Source: Enoplolaimus lenunculus
Taxonomy: Eukaryota > Nematoda > Enoplea > Enoplida > Thoracostomopsidae
NCBI GenBank assembly: GCA_030248215.1
Contig: JASANG010000244.1
Location: 124,001 to 188,000 of the forward strand
Direction of reading: 5' to 3'
Length of the DNA: 64,000 bases
In this document: positions 40,421-54,695 of the stretch, one piece after another
Layout of the letters: each line of letters opens with the position of its first letter
Numbering within the stretch: the stretch's first letter is position 1
Notes under the pieces: generated by a model
Told to the model about the DNA's origin: nothing
Database searches by the model: none
What the model saw: only the letters and a program-made list of their open reading frames with translations
Position numbers and translations under genes: made by a program

Positions 40421-43400
40421 TCACTCCCGTTCAAAATATTTGGTTCTCTCCAACGCATGATTTGGGTCGTACTCTCCTGTCAACTTGGTCCAGTTAGTAC
40501 CACCAACTACGAAACCTATCGCTTGCTCTCGCTCCATTTGCCGTCTTTCTTCGATATCAGCCCAACGTACCTTAAACAAGACAAGGCACGCCATGTACTC
40601 CCACAGCGCAAAAAACGATTTCAGGGTACATTCAGAAATAAGCGTTTTTAACAGTCCTCCAATGTTGAACTTCTGCAAATACAAATGTAAAGCTACAGAC
40701 AAAATTAAGTGCGCAGTATTTGTGATTGCCTCTGTTGTCTTGCTTTTGTTAATATCGTCTGAATTCTCTTTAATCGCGACCAGTAGCGTCGAGATAAAAT
40801 TGCAGTCCAGTCTCAAAACGCGGTTGAAATCGCATTTTGCGAGCGACTGCGTCCAAGAAGCGAGCGATAGCGTTCAGAGCCTCAGTTTGGAAGGCGGTTG
40901 GGATGATGCTTAATTTTTTACGTGACTGTACTCTTCTCAGAAACCTGCCGTTGGTTAGGAAAAACTGTACCATTTACAGACAGAAATAAATGAACTCGCC
41001 TTTGCGCTTCAAACATGACGTTGATGACAAATTTGCGCGACTTACAGTGACCAATTGGTTTACACAAACAACAATTTGCAAGCGCACTCACAAACAGAAT
41101 TAAAGCTTTGTTATCGCGATTGCGCCAACTGCGGTGGAGGTCTCGGTTAAACAATTGCGTTTATATTTTTCTATGCTCGCGACAAGACGCGTTAAGAAAA
41201 GCGTTACAGTCGCATTTAAAATAGCGATTGTAACACAGTTTACAAAAGATTGAAAACTCAACACTAGGCAATCGCAACTGCAGTAGCGAACATGGTCGCA
41301 CCTTTCGCGAGCAGTTCAAGTTTGGTGTGCGAACAATTGCTGTCAGAATATTGATTTGGAACGCAGTCGCGAATGTAATTAATTCTTCCCTTGACTGTAG
41401 TTAAACAATATCAATGTGTATGTCTGAATGGTGTTATTTTAAAGTGATATAGTAACTTACCCTTTTCTTGCCTGGCGCTGTAGACTTTGTCCGACTGCTG
41501 TAATCGTCAGCGACTTCCAAGAATTCGGACATCGACACACTCTTTTTGATCTTTATCCCATCGAGCTTATCTAAAATAAAACAAAGTATAAGATTGGTAG
41601 CAGATAAGTGTAAAACGAATGACAATCCAAATACCCATGTAACAAAAACAAATATAGATTACAAAACCGATTGTAGATGGTTGTTTAATTCAAACTATGT
41701 GTTAATTATGCTATAACATTCTAATATATGCAACTGGACATATTGCTTCGTTAAATTTATAGCTATATTTTTTGATAATGCTTACAGAAAACGGTTTATT
41801 TTAGTAAAAATACTTGCAAAAGATCTAATCGACACTTTAGTGGCGAAACCAAAACAATGTGTTTTTGTGTTATTTAGCATTATGTAAATTGAAAACAAGC
41901 TAGTGTAGATTTTTATTATAAGGTACACGGATGTTAACATATCATTAGTTAAAAATTTATTGTTTGAAGCTTATTACGCCACAAATCATTATATACCGTG
42001 GGACGAGAAGCCTAAGTGTGCAGAGCACCTATGCACTTAGTAATATTATATATAGCGATTTGTAACCATCCAACAAGAAAATAAGTGTATGTTAGTTCGG
42101 GACCAATAGAAGAATTGTCAACATGTAAGTTTTCTAATGTGTTAACAACTGGCTTATATCATTGTTCTGTCACTCACAAAACCACACTTTAGAAATTCAA
42201 TTTAGCAGGGTTCCATCGGAATTCCGATTCCGGCTAAAATTCCGACAAAATTTGACTTCCGATTCCGGCTGATTGCTGTTCCGATGCCGTAATTCTGCTT
42301 TTTGGGTTATGAGTTTATAAGATTATTGAACTTAGATTTTGCTTCTTTCGTATCGTTCATTTGCAATTCTGCTGGTTTTTTCTTAGTAAATATTTCGAGT
42401 TGTTACGTGTATATATTCCGTCACTCCGTCAGCTATATAAACAATTTTTGCTGAAACAGTGAACAGTAACGGAAACAGGCATACTGCAACAAAAGTTAAA
42501 AGTCATACACTCTTAACTTTTTAATAGAATTACTAAACCTTAATTCCGATTACGATTCCGACAGAAAAATTTGATTCCGATTCTGCTTCCGACAACATCT
42601 TGTTCCGGTTGGAACCCTGGCAATTAGTAATACTCAAGATTCAAAATGGAAGTAAAATCATATATTTACAAGTTCTCATTAAATCAATATCAGAACATAG
42701 TGTCTTTCTAAATACTTGTACAAAAATGGTCTCAAAGTGCTTCGTTATAAAAATACTAATATTCCATTTGTGATACCTACCTAATTTGGCCTCTGAGTCG
42801 ATTAAGTCCCATTTTGAGGCCGGTACCACCTGGATGAGTAGTAAATCATATTCAGCAGTAATTCGCATTCTTCCGTGCCCATTTATACTCTCACAGAACC
42901 ACAATGCAACCAATACGTCACTACGTACATGTTTATTACTTCCGACTCCAAAATATTGAAACTTTTATTCTGTACCCTTACCGAACTCAGCACCAACATA
43001 TACCAAATTTTAACAACATAATAGTATGCGCAATTACTTTACTGGCTAATGCTTCGTCTTACAAATATGTTCAACAGGCAGTAATGCATTTTTGACTGAA
43101 ATCGATACCAGCAATCTAAAAGAGAGCACTTGGGAAAACGCGAGCTAGCGCTAAGAAATTATGAAATATTGCTAGAAGCACCTAGAAGTAGTAATTACAA
43201 AATTTGCCAATAGTATTGGCATTCATGATACATTCTGAAATTAAAAATCACGAACTAATATTTAACTAGTGTATGAACCCACTAAAATCTTATACAACAA
43301 ACCAACTATAATGCGACGTACGATAAATATTTGCGTTTATGCAATATTCTTCAAGGCAGAATATTCCTACCCTAGAACGTAGCTCAAGATTCTGACGCAA

Positions 43401-46400
43401 CCTATTATTCGGCGAAGATTTGTTTTGACATTTTGTACTCGTACCCTGTTTACGTTGGAGGTCGCGCTACTCTTTCGAACAGCGGACCCCAGACCAGTGG
43501 TTTCCTTATCGTTGTTTTCGTCGTCTGAACTATTTGTATCGTATGGACAGTATAGTGGTGGTTCTTTCTCTCCATCGCCAGAATTCTTCATAGCTATTTT
43601 CACAGATATGTCAGAGGGATTGTCTTCTTTTTCGCATAAATCTCTATTTGACATTTCTTCATTGTTTTGATCGTCTTCCATATCAACCTAACCCAAATTG
43701 TGTTACATTTTATAGCTGAATTAAAAATTCGCCATGCTGGAGAAATCTTAGTGAAATATTATTTCGGCCGCTGCTGTTTTTTGCAAAAACGATTTGGAGT
43801 CATTCGCCAAAATATTTTGATTTATATGTATGTAGTTCACACGTGACGTAACACCTAACTCAGAATACATTATCGCTTTGTGTTAAAATTGGTTTGCTAC
43901 TATTATACAACTAAAACGTTGGATCTTTCAAATACCAAAGTATGTATAGCACGTCACCGACACCTGGCGTAACATTCGAAGCCATTATTAATTTCAAACC
44001 TGTCATACTATTTAAAACATTTTTATCAAATAATAAACCTCCTGAATAGACGCGTCCTGTAACAAGGATGTGCAATCCAATCGAATAAAGTGTGCAGGAG
44101 TTTCTTCCCAGTTTTTGATGATCTAAATTGCGATAACAGCTCTATTTTTAAACACGACTAAACAAGAGTTCAAAGCAAGCATATGGAGCAGGGCTTTCGT
44201 GGCACAATGTTTACATCTCATATCATCTGGTGTTGTTTTGTGTCCCAAAAACGTAGTTAGATACTTGCCCAAGTAACAAATAACTTTTTGAATTTTATCA
44301 GACTGATCGGTCAATATGTTTCCAAACATACACTCACAATGATATCAACCTGGATCTGAAGCCGGGCACAACTTACTCAGAGTAGCTCTTATTAAGCTAA
44401 TATCATATACCAATAGTTCATGACAGGTCTTGTATTGTAAGTTTTAAATCAAGTAGTTGTGAGCTTCAAAATCGAACACGTTTATCACACTTAGCTGGTT
44501 GTGCTATTTTCAGAGTGTCTACGACCTCGACGCGCTTAATTTAATGTTTTTCAATAGCAATTTAGCACTAAATTAAAGGCTGTTTACGGTCATTTCTCGT
44601 TTTGTTCAGAAAAACGTAAACTGTGAAGAAAAACAAATTGATAAATGTAATTCATTGCATAGTGTATTCTGGTCAAAATTTAAAAATTAATGTGTGGCAA
44701 TGAAGTAATTCATTGTACCGTCCAGAGTATAATTTGATCGTTACATTTCCCATTACCGTGCGTATAAAACTATGGAGAAAACGAGCAAGAAGCGAGATGT
44801 AATTTTAATGTTAAATCAAATTGCAACACTGGCCAAACGTTTTTTGGTTCATGGACTGAGGCTTAGCCCCTCAAGCCCCCCTAAATTTGTACTTTTGTGG
44901 GAGCGAACTCCATTCAAAAGTAGTTTCTAAACCTCGCGTGCAACGCCAGCGAGACTCCAGTCATTTTGTCATGAAATCGCAATACAAAAGTTTCATTTTA
45001 AGTCGATGAGGTTTAAAGAGCAACACTAAAATTCTGGGGATGCCAAACTTATGTAAAATTTCAGATTCAGAGCTTCTGCTGTGCGCTTGATTTAGAACTT
45101 ATTTACTAACTAGAAATAAGTGCTACACACAGTTCAGAATACGGCAAAACGTTCACGCTGCTACACAGATGATTACCTGAGTAATGTCGTCAACAGATCT
45201 ATGATGCACGTTTCGCTTTATACAAGCTGTAAGATCAGCCATCAGTTCAGCAATATACACCTTAACAACGCAGGATATTAGCAAGCAGTCACATTGAAAC
45301 ATACAACACAATACCATATTATAATGTTCCTTGAAACTGAGCAAAACAACAACCGTTTGAATTAGGCAGGTTTGCACGAGCTCTCGCAACAAAACTGTAA
45401 AAGCAAAATCTGATTTAACATCTACTACGGCTGAGCTACAATTGTTCAAGCGGACCTTTTCAAGCTAAAATTGTTGCAGCGTCAGGTTGCTGAATAGATT
45501 AATCACAAAGGTTGCGCTAAACCCTTTTTGTTACCTGAAATCCGTTCTGTTTGCCGACGCTCCACATTTCTTCGTAATGTTGCAAAGATGCGTTTATCGC
45601 ATCAACGATAATGAAGTTGAAAAATCCATCGTCCACTGTTTTACGGAATGATTTCACTATTTGCTTCCTATACGAAGGTTCAAGCTCTGCATCGTACTCG
45701 TATTCTATTACCTGAAATTTGAGCAACGTTGAATACAATACTTAGAACGAACACTTAATTAGACACGTTCCTTTTACTATACAACTACTTTGCTTTCGCA
45801 GGTTGTTTGTATTCATATTTTCATTCCTGCATAAATTAGGCGGAGCAGACGGAAAAAATAACGCGTGTCGGTTACATTCTTTCATACACAGAATGCTCCT
45901 AATTGCATACTCTCGAATAAAGAGTATCATAGAATCTTGGATCTAGCATTTAATTAGGTTTAAAACCTCAATTTTAAATCGAGTTAACGGACAAGATATT
46001 AGACATACCTTCTGTTTCTTCATTCGCACTGCGACAGCGTTATCTTGTTTCTCATTTTCCACCATAAAGTAATCGTCTAAACAAAGGACGCGCGGAGGGA
46101 CACCTCCATGTTCAACTTCTCGATCCTACAAAACTATTTTATACACAATACCCACCAAGCTAAATCAACAGCACAGCCTAATGTCATATTACTATGGTCT
46201 TGTATAAGATAACATGGGCAACCACACATATAATATTTTTAAAAAGAAAACTCTTCTCAATGTTGTGAATTTTAAGACAAACTATCGTTTCAGAAAACAG
46301 CATATACTCAAAAGCAGAAAATATATTCCAGGTAAAATGAACAGGAGATCTCATGCTAGCACCCTCATACCAAACGCAATAGCTGGCTTCTCCACAGCGG

Positions 46401-49400
46401 GGGGGGGGGCGGGGGAACCCTCCAGCACTTTTCGAAATTTTCATTTGCCCCCGGCGAAAATTTTGCCGCCCACCGGAAAGGCCCCCCGGCGAATTTTCGG
46501 CCGCCCCCCAAGCAAATTTTTTGCTGGGGGCCCCCGGGACTTTTCTAAGCCAAAAATTTTCAATGTTAAAACATAACGACCTGTACTTTTTTGAGGCGGA
46601 CATTCGGCAAAATGTGATTTTATATTACGCTGCGTACTCATAATTTTTTTAATAGCGTTACAAATACCAGTAGTAACTAGTACAATTCAATAATGAACTG
46701 AAAAAAGCACAATTATATAAAGATCGTTTTAGGGCATACGGCATTCGAAAGTACCTTGCAGCAACAAGTTCACTAATATATAAAATATATGTTAATCACA
46801 GTTTCAATTATAGATTATCTATATTTTATATAATTGTGCTTCTTTCAACTTCTGGTAAAGTTGTCAGTAATATTAGTTAAAATTATTATTAGCGTTTGCG
46901 GGGAATTTTTGCCATGTTGAGCGATGAGTAATCTTCAGTTGAGTTGGAAACACATCTAGAATAAAAAATGGTCAAAAAAGTCGGCTTGCAAAGTTTTAAG
47001 CCTGCCCCCCAGGACCCCAGATCATCTGGGGGCCCCCAGGAAAACTGCCCTCTAGCAAAATTAGCTGCCCCCCCCCAGGAAACTCCTGGGGCCCCCAGGA
47101 AACGCCCCCCGGCGGAAATTTTCTGGCTGTGGAGAATCCAGAATAGTGCGCCTATATGGCATAAATACCTTTATCAGCTTGACCGTGTAGCTTTTTCCAG
47201 CACCAGGTGGGCCTCGAAATATAATAACAATTTTTTGTGGCCGGTTTTGACGCCCAGGTTTGTTTAGAATATCGTCAACCGAAACTATTTCTGGCCGTAC
47301 CACAGGTACTGGTATTGTTGAAGGTTGAGACTTAACCACCACCACTGCCTTTTTCGGAAAACCAACAGCAGGTCTATGATCTTTAATTAAAGGGGCACGC
47401 GGACTACTTGAAATCGAGAACAAACTTGGAATTCTATGGGATTTTGCCAAGGTGTTTGCTTGAAGCGCAAGGTTAAATGGATTAGCTGGGGGCGACGAGT
47501 GTCGTTGCCTGAAATAAGATATTATTATGCAAGAAGACAATCACATTAATTCAGGCAATAGTAGTTGGTTTGCAGGTTACAAAACATTAAAACCATGATC
47601 ATAACTTTTCGCAATACTATATAGCAGGGTGTAAAAGGGTGGTGATCGAAATAACGGAAACGGAAAACGGATATTGAAGCACAAAAGCTTAGAAAAAGTT
47701 TTATCGACACAATGAATACGCATCCAGTGGCTAGTGACTACTAACTAAATAGTGGTTCTGTATAATATGCTTAGATAATTCTGTAAGATCGGTTTGCCCA
47801 AAAGTGAACGTACGAAGCAGCTTTAAAACTCTCGAAAGCTTTGCCAGAAAAATTCAAAAAATTCTGCAACAGTCTTACAGCCGTTACGATGGTGAACATA
47901 ACAAACTAGTTGAGTTTATATCTATCATTAACTAACCTTTCTTGGCTAAAAGACATGGTCCTCATATCAACATCACATTTCACACTGTCATTAAAGGCTG
48001 GCTGTTTTGATTCATGACTAAGTTTTTTCGTGCCATTACCTGAAATCAAAACCACTTAAAACATAGGACGCCGAACCGCTGTTTAAAAACAAAAAATTTA
48101 AGCATACGTTAAACTTTACAACAAATACCTTTGTCTCTATCCTTTTCGCCCAGCGTTGACACATTGTGTTTGCTAGCAGGCGGGGGAGGCGGTGGCATAT
48201 CGAGCAATGAGCACAACTTTGGAATGGCGCTAAGAAGAACTTCTTTGGTGTTATCATCGGACAAAGTCGATGGTGGCTTCTTTGAGCTAAACAAACATCG
48301 TAGCGAACAATTTCAAGGTAGGAAACTGACTGTAAATTGACCACCTTTAAAATTTTACACTCGTCCCAAAACAAACATAATAAATCCAAGTTCTGAAAGT
48401 TAATACTATAAGACAACTTACTGGCGTACGACCTGAAATTTTTCAGACGAAAGCCATTTAATGGTTGGGCAACAGCATTAAACGATTGAAACGGCACACT
48501 ATAACTAGAAGATACGCCGATACGCTAATTTTGCAAGCCTCTATACTCGGTACCGACACTTCAGTTGCCAGGATGATGGTTATTTGGAAAATTTAAAAAA
48601 CGGTCTGGACCCTCCTTAGCCAAATCCATATAAAAATTTAAAAAACACGGCCAGAACCTCCAAAAACTAAATCCTGCGAGCACCCTGCAACAAAACTCAC
48701 ATCTCTGACACACGGTCTCGGTTTGAAATAGCGCTGGTATCGCAAGTATCATTTCGATTGTTGTGTTCTGATTTCTGACGATTATATCTTCCATCTGTTG
48801 CACGTGGGTTAGGTGACCGCGACCGCGAGGATACACGACGTATAGGTAACACATCGTAACGCTCAGTACGGCGCCGATATACAGGAGGCGACCGGCTTCT
48901 GCTTCTTTTACGCCGCGGTGATACAGAGCGTTTGCGTGTCACAGAACCCCGAGAATGATTATTACTCCTTGAACAGGACACAAAATAAGAATTTCAGTTT
49001 TATGGAGACTTGCATCACAGATACAAAACTCTCAGTATTGCAACAGAACATTAAACGAAGTAAGACTCGAGTATTGCAATCTACTATTTATAACGGAAGG
49101 AAGATCTATTACATATAGAGATCGTCACATTAGGATAAACCACCGGTCTAAGTACAGTCATTAATAGATTAAAAAGGTTTGGATTCGAATTCGGCAAAAA
49201 TTTGCGGTTCGTAACCGGTCGTGAAAAATCCGAACTCAACAATGTTCGGCAAGATATGCGTACCTTTTAAACAATAAAACATTTTAAATAACTTCTATAA
49301 ATCAATATTTCTTGTTTCAGGTCACATAAGAACTGAGCTCGGGCATAACTGCTGTTTGCAAAAACAGTAGATTTGCCGGAATAATAAAGCTTATTAGTTT

Positions 49401-52400
49401 TTCACGTCAAAAAGCAATGTTCTAATTGTGTTGCTATTCTGAAACAAAAATTATCAGGTATATCGAACATTTGCTAAATACAAGGTTCGGATGCGGATTC
49501 AGTAAATTAGCAATGGATCCGAATTCGTTCAAATCGTGGATTCGATGTCACCCTGGTTAAAAGTTGAGTTTAAAATATAGACAATAGTTAACAAAATGAC
49601 ATTAGTAATTTTAACGTATTCAGACATTTGCGGTATACGACAAAACACACCCTTTTTCGTGCCACGAATTGTCGTCATTTCGACTCTTCACTCTTTTTGT
49701 ATTTCTAAAAACGGCAGCATCGTTTTGAGCTTCGCAAATTAACCCTTCAGATTGCTTCGTTTCACATTTTGTCCACAACTCCCCATACTGTTCAGGCTGT
49801 CTACCGTCGTCTGGCTGCTGATCATCACCATCATCACTTCGAGCAGAGTTCCATCGTGATACCCTCGGTCTCCACCCGTTCCCAGGGGTGTTACCATGCT
49901 GTGTCCTAATTGTATTTCCACTGAACGAATTATTACCATCGCCTGATGCAGATTCATCGTCTGTGCCACCGTCAAAAACGTTCCTACCGAATCCTGATGT
50001 TTTGCTCGGGCTACAATTATCGCCCATCAAGGTTGGCCTTATAGCAGGTGCAATGCAAGTCCCCTCCTTAGACTGCTGTTGCTGCTGTAGCAACTTTATC
50101 TGTTGCTGAGCCATTGCTCGCTCTATCACTTCTGCATTATCAGAAAACACACTGTTTACTCCTGAGGCAGCTGTAGTAGTGGTCTGTTTTTGTATCGAGG
50201 TCTCAGTATTATCAAAAACAAGTGGTGCATCGCTAAATCTGGACTTTCGTCCAACACGTCCACTAGCTGTGCTAACGGATGGCTGGGAGATCGCGGCTAC
50301 TTCACTCAAGTTATGGTTGGTGATGTTCTGTTTTGCAGGAGCATTACGGTTTGAAACTAGTCCCAGGTCATTATCAGTATTCGGAAGTCTTAATACTACT
50401 TCTGGCGGTTGAACTGAATGAGCAATATCTCCAACTAATCTTGGATTAAGAAGTCTAACACTCTGTGCCTGTGGGGTGGTCGGTTGATTCAAATTTGTGG
50501 CAATTAAAGGCTGATGGAACCGTGTATTTGAACCTTGCGCGTGCTGTTGTGGACGAACTCCAATTGCTGAGTGTACTAACGCAGGGTAACGTATATTGCC
50601 AGTAGTAGACGCAGTGGCCAATTCAGATTTTTCAACTATTCCGACATTTGGCGTGCGTGCCTTTTGCGCAGAGTGCAGTAAATTCGAGTTTAGGTTATTT
50701 GAAATAGCTGCAGGCACAGCTGCAATCGTTTGAGGCGGCGGACAAGGTGGAGAAGGTGGCAATGGAGGTGGAATAACAGGAAAATTTGGCCGTTGGTAGT
50801 TTGTCGACGCTAACTGAGCAGCCAGTGCAGTCAAACCGATGCTAGCATTTTCAATAGGCAACGAAATCTGAGCCAGATTTATACCGCTTGTAGAGTTAAG
50901 CTGTGGAACAGGATGGTTCGTTAGCGAAGAAGCTGCTATGATGGGTGTTCCTATAAAATATACGTGTTATTGTACCTAGCTAGCTACATATGTTACTCCA
51001 TACAATAGACCAAGCATCAATTTAACAGATTATGCGTTGATGTAATTACTTCGGTGTATGTACCAAAATGTCATAGCACGAAATACTACCCACAATGCTA
51101 CAACAATCAATTCCAAACCCGCTTTGGCCAGCATTGTAGATATAGTGCGGCAAGAACAACCCCAAATTTTCGAAACTTTTTATTTTTTAAACCGTTATAA
51201 CTTCGCAGTTAAAACTAGTAAAGATGTATATGTCAAACAAAATAACCAGACTAGCACTATTTACCATCACACGCAATAAATTTTGCTTTAACTCGCTTTA
51301 ACTCGGTTGGTAAATAGCGAAAAGCATCGGCGGAAAAAACCCAAATCCGGTAAAACCCACGTGCGGAAATTTTTTTCTGAATTTTTAATTTTCAGTGCGT
51401 TTAATGCACACGGTTAAAATAACAAGTATTTCATTTAGGAATTGGTTATTCCATTTACTAATTACCACTATGCGCATTCGCACTTGCTCTTCATTCAAAA
51501 ACATTTACACCAATTAATTAATTATAGAAACTGACTTTTAATAATTACTTTAATCTCGGAGCACAACTACAATATTGCATAAAGTAACTTATCTACGTGC
51601 TGGGAAAACCTGCTTGTGCAGCGTGCAATGACATACGTTTTTCAAACGCAGGTAAACATAATAAACCACATTTTTCGACATAGCGAGTAGTAGAATGACT
51701 CAGCAAAATTTTTGGAATTTTGCCCATACACGGATTTTTAAGGGTTGAAAATGTAATCCTACATAAATTGTTAATATGAAGTTTTTGAAACATAAATACA
51801 AATTGGTTATATGTCTAAAATAGCCGGGCAACTCACTGTGAAGATAGTAAATATTCCTTTTCAGTTTAGCGCCAGTTATGAAAGTTGGTATCTTCCAAAA
51901 ACCGAGTTGGGTTTCTATCCCGACTATATATTTTCACTCACACTTAGCCTAGTGGTTGACTTCAACTTATGTTTCGAAATCGCACCAATCAATAGAAATG
52001 CGTTGAATGAGTAGAACAAGCTTAATTAAAGGCAGTGAACAGATAGCCTAACGTTCAACTCACTGGGTGTAAGCAGATGATGCAAGCCGCCGCGATTTGC
52101 AGCTAAACTTCTGATGATCAGCCTTCTTCTATTGACAACATTTTGATACTGGACCCAAAGCATGTCCAACTGAGCGAACATCGTCGCATCGTATGTAAAC
52201 CTGTATAACAAAAAGTTTGCATGCTAAAAGTACCTTTACAGCGGAAACTTATGGTTAAGTATCAACAAATCCTGTAATAACATATATAAAAACTGTCGAT
52301 CTAGTTCTCGTGGTTTGAAGTACAACTATCTATCGAAGCTATATAGATTCACGGTTTTAGCAAGACCGTTCTAATGTTGAATACTTGTAAGCGATACAAC

Positions 52401-52537
52401 CGCAAAAACTGTACTCTAAATATAATTTACCTATGGATTTGTTTCCATGCGTTAACTTGCTGCATATTCCGAATATAAATAGCATCCAATTCAGCCTCTT
52501 CCCAAATTGATTCCAGCACTTGAGCATCCAAAATCGG
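40421..52537 (-). CDS. YLPM1: YLP motif-containing protein 1 (ZAP3) homologue, 15 exons, 5' end not found
   Basis: Nuclear protein; the vertebrate form binds PP1 and RNA and carries a C-terminal P-loop kinase-like domain. Exons in transcript order: 52537-52431, 52200-52064, 50950-49651, 48967-48701, 48286-48129, 48039-47937, 47508-47169, 46125-46009, 45711-45535, 45260-45177, 44122-44039, 43687-43445, 42829-42781, 41570-41461, 40570-40421. They total 3426 nt with all phases closing (1141 residues plus TGA). In order: acidic helical region LESIWEEAELDAIYIRNMQQ; Pro- and Gln-rich region; SR stretch KRSVSPRRKRSRSRSP; SVDDILNKPGRQNRP; Walker A RGPPGAGKS; PPRVLCLDDYF; VIEYEYDAELEPSYR; DDGFFNFIIVDAIN; WEETPAHFIRLD; PASKWDLIDSEAKLDKLDG; PGKKRVRWADIEER; AIGFVVGGTNW; ALERTKY near the end. 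Each has a collinear match in human YLPM1. The N-terminal exon(s) upstream of 52537 were not identified. The protein is about half the vertebrate length. Confidence 0.93.
40780..41390. repeat. GCGATT-rich inverted sequence in the last YLPM1 intron
   Basis: Many short GCGATTGC / GAAATCGCATTT motifs in both orientations (for example GAGCGACTGCGTCC and CAATCGCAACTGCAG). Probably a decayed inverted-repeat element within the intron before the terminal YLPM1 exon. Confidence 0.4.
42206..42620. mobile_element. hAT-like MITE in a YLPM1 intron
   Basis: Starts CAGGGTTCCATCGGAATTCC, ends TTCCGGTTGGAACCCTG, an inverted pair. The interior is full of CCGATTCCGG motifs. It lies between YLPM1 exons 41461-41570 and 42781-42829. 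Confidence 0.65.
46375..46560. repeat. GC-rich repeat in a YLPM1 intron, arm 1
   Basis: Begins GGCTTCTCCACAGCGGGGG, then GAAAATTTTGCCGCCC and GGGGGCCCCCGGG. Inverse counterpart of the 46.97-47.14 kb segment in the same intron. Confidence 0.6.
46970..47140. repeat. GC-rich repeat in a YLPM1 intron, arm 2
   Basis: Contains CTGGGGGCCCCCAGGA twice and ends GGCTGTGGAGAATCC, the inverse of the start of arm 1. It stops about 30 bp from the donor of the Walker A exon (47169). Confidence 0.6.
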
Positions 52538-54689
52538 CTGCAATTATAAGTATACACCTTCTATTTGTGTCAGCAATTAGTATTAAATGCACAAAGTGAA
52601 TATGTCAAAACTAGAGATGTGCCGATACCAAACTTTTTGCTGATGGTGATGCCGATTTTTATATTGAAAATATGCCAATGCCGATGCCGATTCCAAGTTT
52701 TAAAACGATGCTTAAAGAACAGATAAGATACAACAGTACATCATTATAAATGTAAACACTAAAACTCTAACAACCATAAAAGATAATAATTTTATAACAA
52801 CGGTTCATTTCAATTAATTTTGTAAAACACAAACGCAAGAGATAATGTTTTCCTGATCAGACATGCCGATATACACCAAGTGGTACTAATTGCATTCGAA
52901 TTTCCAACTCCCCGTTAGTTATGTGCACAAAGCATTAGCAAAAGGATTGTTAGGCGTTTTGCAGATGGTAACAAAAAGTGCCGATCATTATCGATTCCGA
53001 TGTCGATCAATCGACCGATCCTTATCAATAACTCAAATTTTTAAACACTCGCTTCCAGTTTGTCGCAGTTGGTGTAATATTCAAAATTGCATATGATGCC
53101 ATTTGAAACCAGTGCCGAAATAGTAAATATAGTATAGTGTCATGTGTAAAATAATTTTTGATTGACAGTATCCTAACAGTTGTTTTATGATGAATCTCAT
53201 ATTTTGAAACTGGTAAACACAAGCGCATCGGTGTGGAATTTAAAGTTTTCACAAAAATTCCTCAAAGTTTGCATTAACTGCACTAATTTAATGAGTAAAA
53301 TATTGTAGGTTAACAAATTTAATGATAAATGGTTCAAAAAGACTTTATGGGAATTTTGTAATAATTCAATTCCTGTTCTTGCAATGGTATATTCAAGTCA
53401 ATTGTGCTAAAAATTCTAACTGTTCCCATATTTTTCTCCATTCTAATCCAATAGAAAATTGGGTATTATTTTCACTTCCCGGTTATGTTTCCGGTATTTT
53501 CAAAACGCGGTTGCGCCCCACCTTTATCTCTCGTGTTGTACACGTAGACTACGAGCTTGCATATCATAAGGAGACGAGCAAACAACATCCATTCTAATTT
53601 TTGTTAATTCGAACACTTACGACAAGCCATAAAAGTGGTTGCGGAATTCCAATAAAGTGAGACATCGTTTAGACGTTTAGCTGTAATCGTCTCTGTCTAC
53701 AATTAAAAAAATTCGATCAAGTATATACGTGTGTAGAATAGTACATCTAATAACAGCAACAATAAACAACTGTCAGACGGGGCCACAGCGTGCACTCTTT
53801 GATCAAAGTTCAGTTCAGTCTCGATAATTAAACAAGTTCCGATTTCGATTCCGAATGCACAATCAATCAGAATGGGAATTTCGATGCTTTAATTTTAGAC
53901 CTACTTGTTTTGATACGTTTCATAAAAATTCTGCATCATTTATCTTATTTATTAAATTGTATTCGATGAGTTAACTTATCAATAATTAATTGTAGTATTG
54001 CTTTACAGAACCAAAAATCAACGCCAATTTGTTCATAATACGTTTTTGAAAGTTGTTGCCAGCCAACAGACACACTTAATCAATATTATATTTGTTAATA
54101 CAAATTACGCGCACAGTCACAAAATTTCAAGTTATCGACCGGATATCCGGTTACGGTTTAATATCCGGCAAGATCAGACATCCGTATCCAGTTCCGGTAT
54201 CCGGTATAAACATTTGTGGTTGTGGTTCCAAATATCATAAAACTGTTCTTTGCACGTCAAAATACTATATTGAAGCGACTGCAATTCCGAGCAATTCATG
54301 TATGGACACTGATATGGAATGAAAAATCCAAACCAAAACTTAATCTTAAATCCATAAATACATATTTTTGCACGACCTAAATACTTCCAACAGTGTACAA
54401 ATTTACATCCTATATTCGGTTAACATCTGGCTCCGGTTCCGGTACAAAATTCACTATCCGGTTCTGGTTCCGATATACGGTAAAATTAATATGCGATCGA
54501 TCCCCGGCATGTATATATTTAACTTTTTTCAATATTAGTTGTAAAATAAAATAACCTAAGTTCAAGATATGTATTTTCATAATCTACTGTACTTTAGATT
54601 TTCATTATCCACGTAAGAAAAATCTACCTTCGTTTGTTTATTTTCTGTAATTGTAAGGTTTATTAGTAAAATGTTTAATTTCTACCAGG
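52538..54689. other. YLPM1 upstream flank
   Basis: No further YLPM1 exon recognised. Diverged CCGGATATCCGG / CCGTATCCAG repeat lies at 54.13-54.20 and 54.42-54.48 kb, and a GATGCCGAT-rich repeat at 52.61-53.02 kb. Confidence 0.45.
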
Positions 54690-54695
54690 GTGCAA

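Noticed and set aside
40485-40913. 142-codon plus-strand frame
   Set aside because: Antisense to the terminal YLPM1 exon and its GCGATT-rich intron.
46214-46603. 120- and 139-codon frames over the GC-rich intronic repeat
   Set aside because: Composition is driven by G/C runs, and the region lies in a YLPM1 intron with proven flanking exons.
48419-48440. Apparent 11-nt exon GTCGTACGCCA between AATTTCAG and GTAAGT in YLPM1
   Set aside because: Including it breaks the phase between exons 48701-48967 and 48129-48286; direct joining fits.
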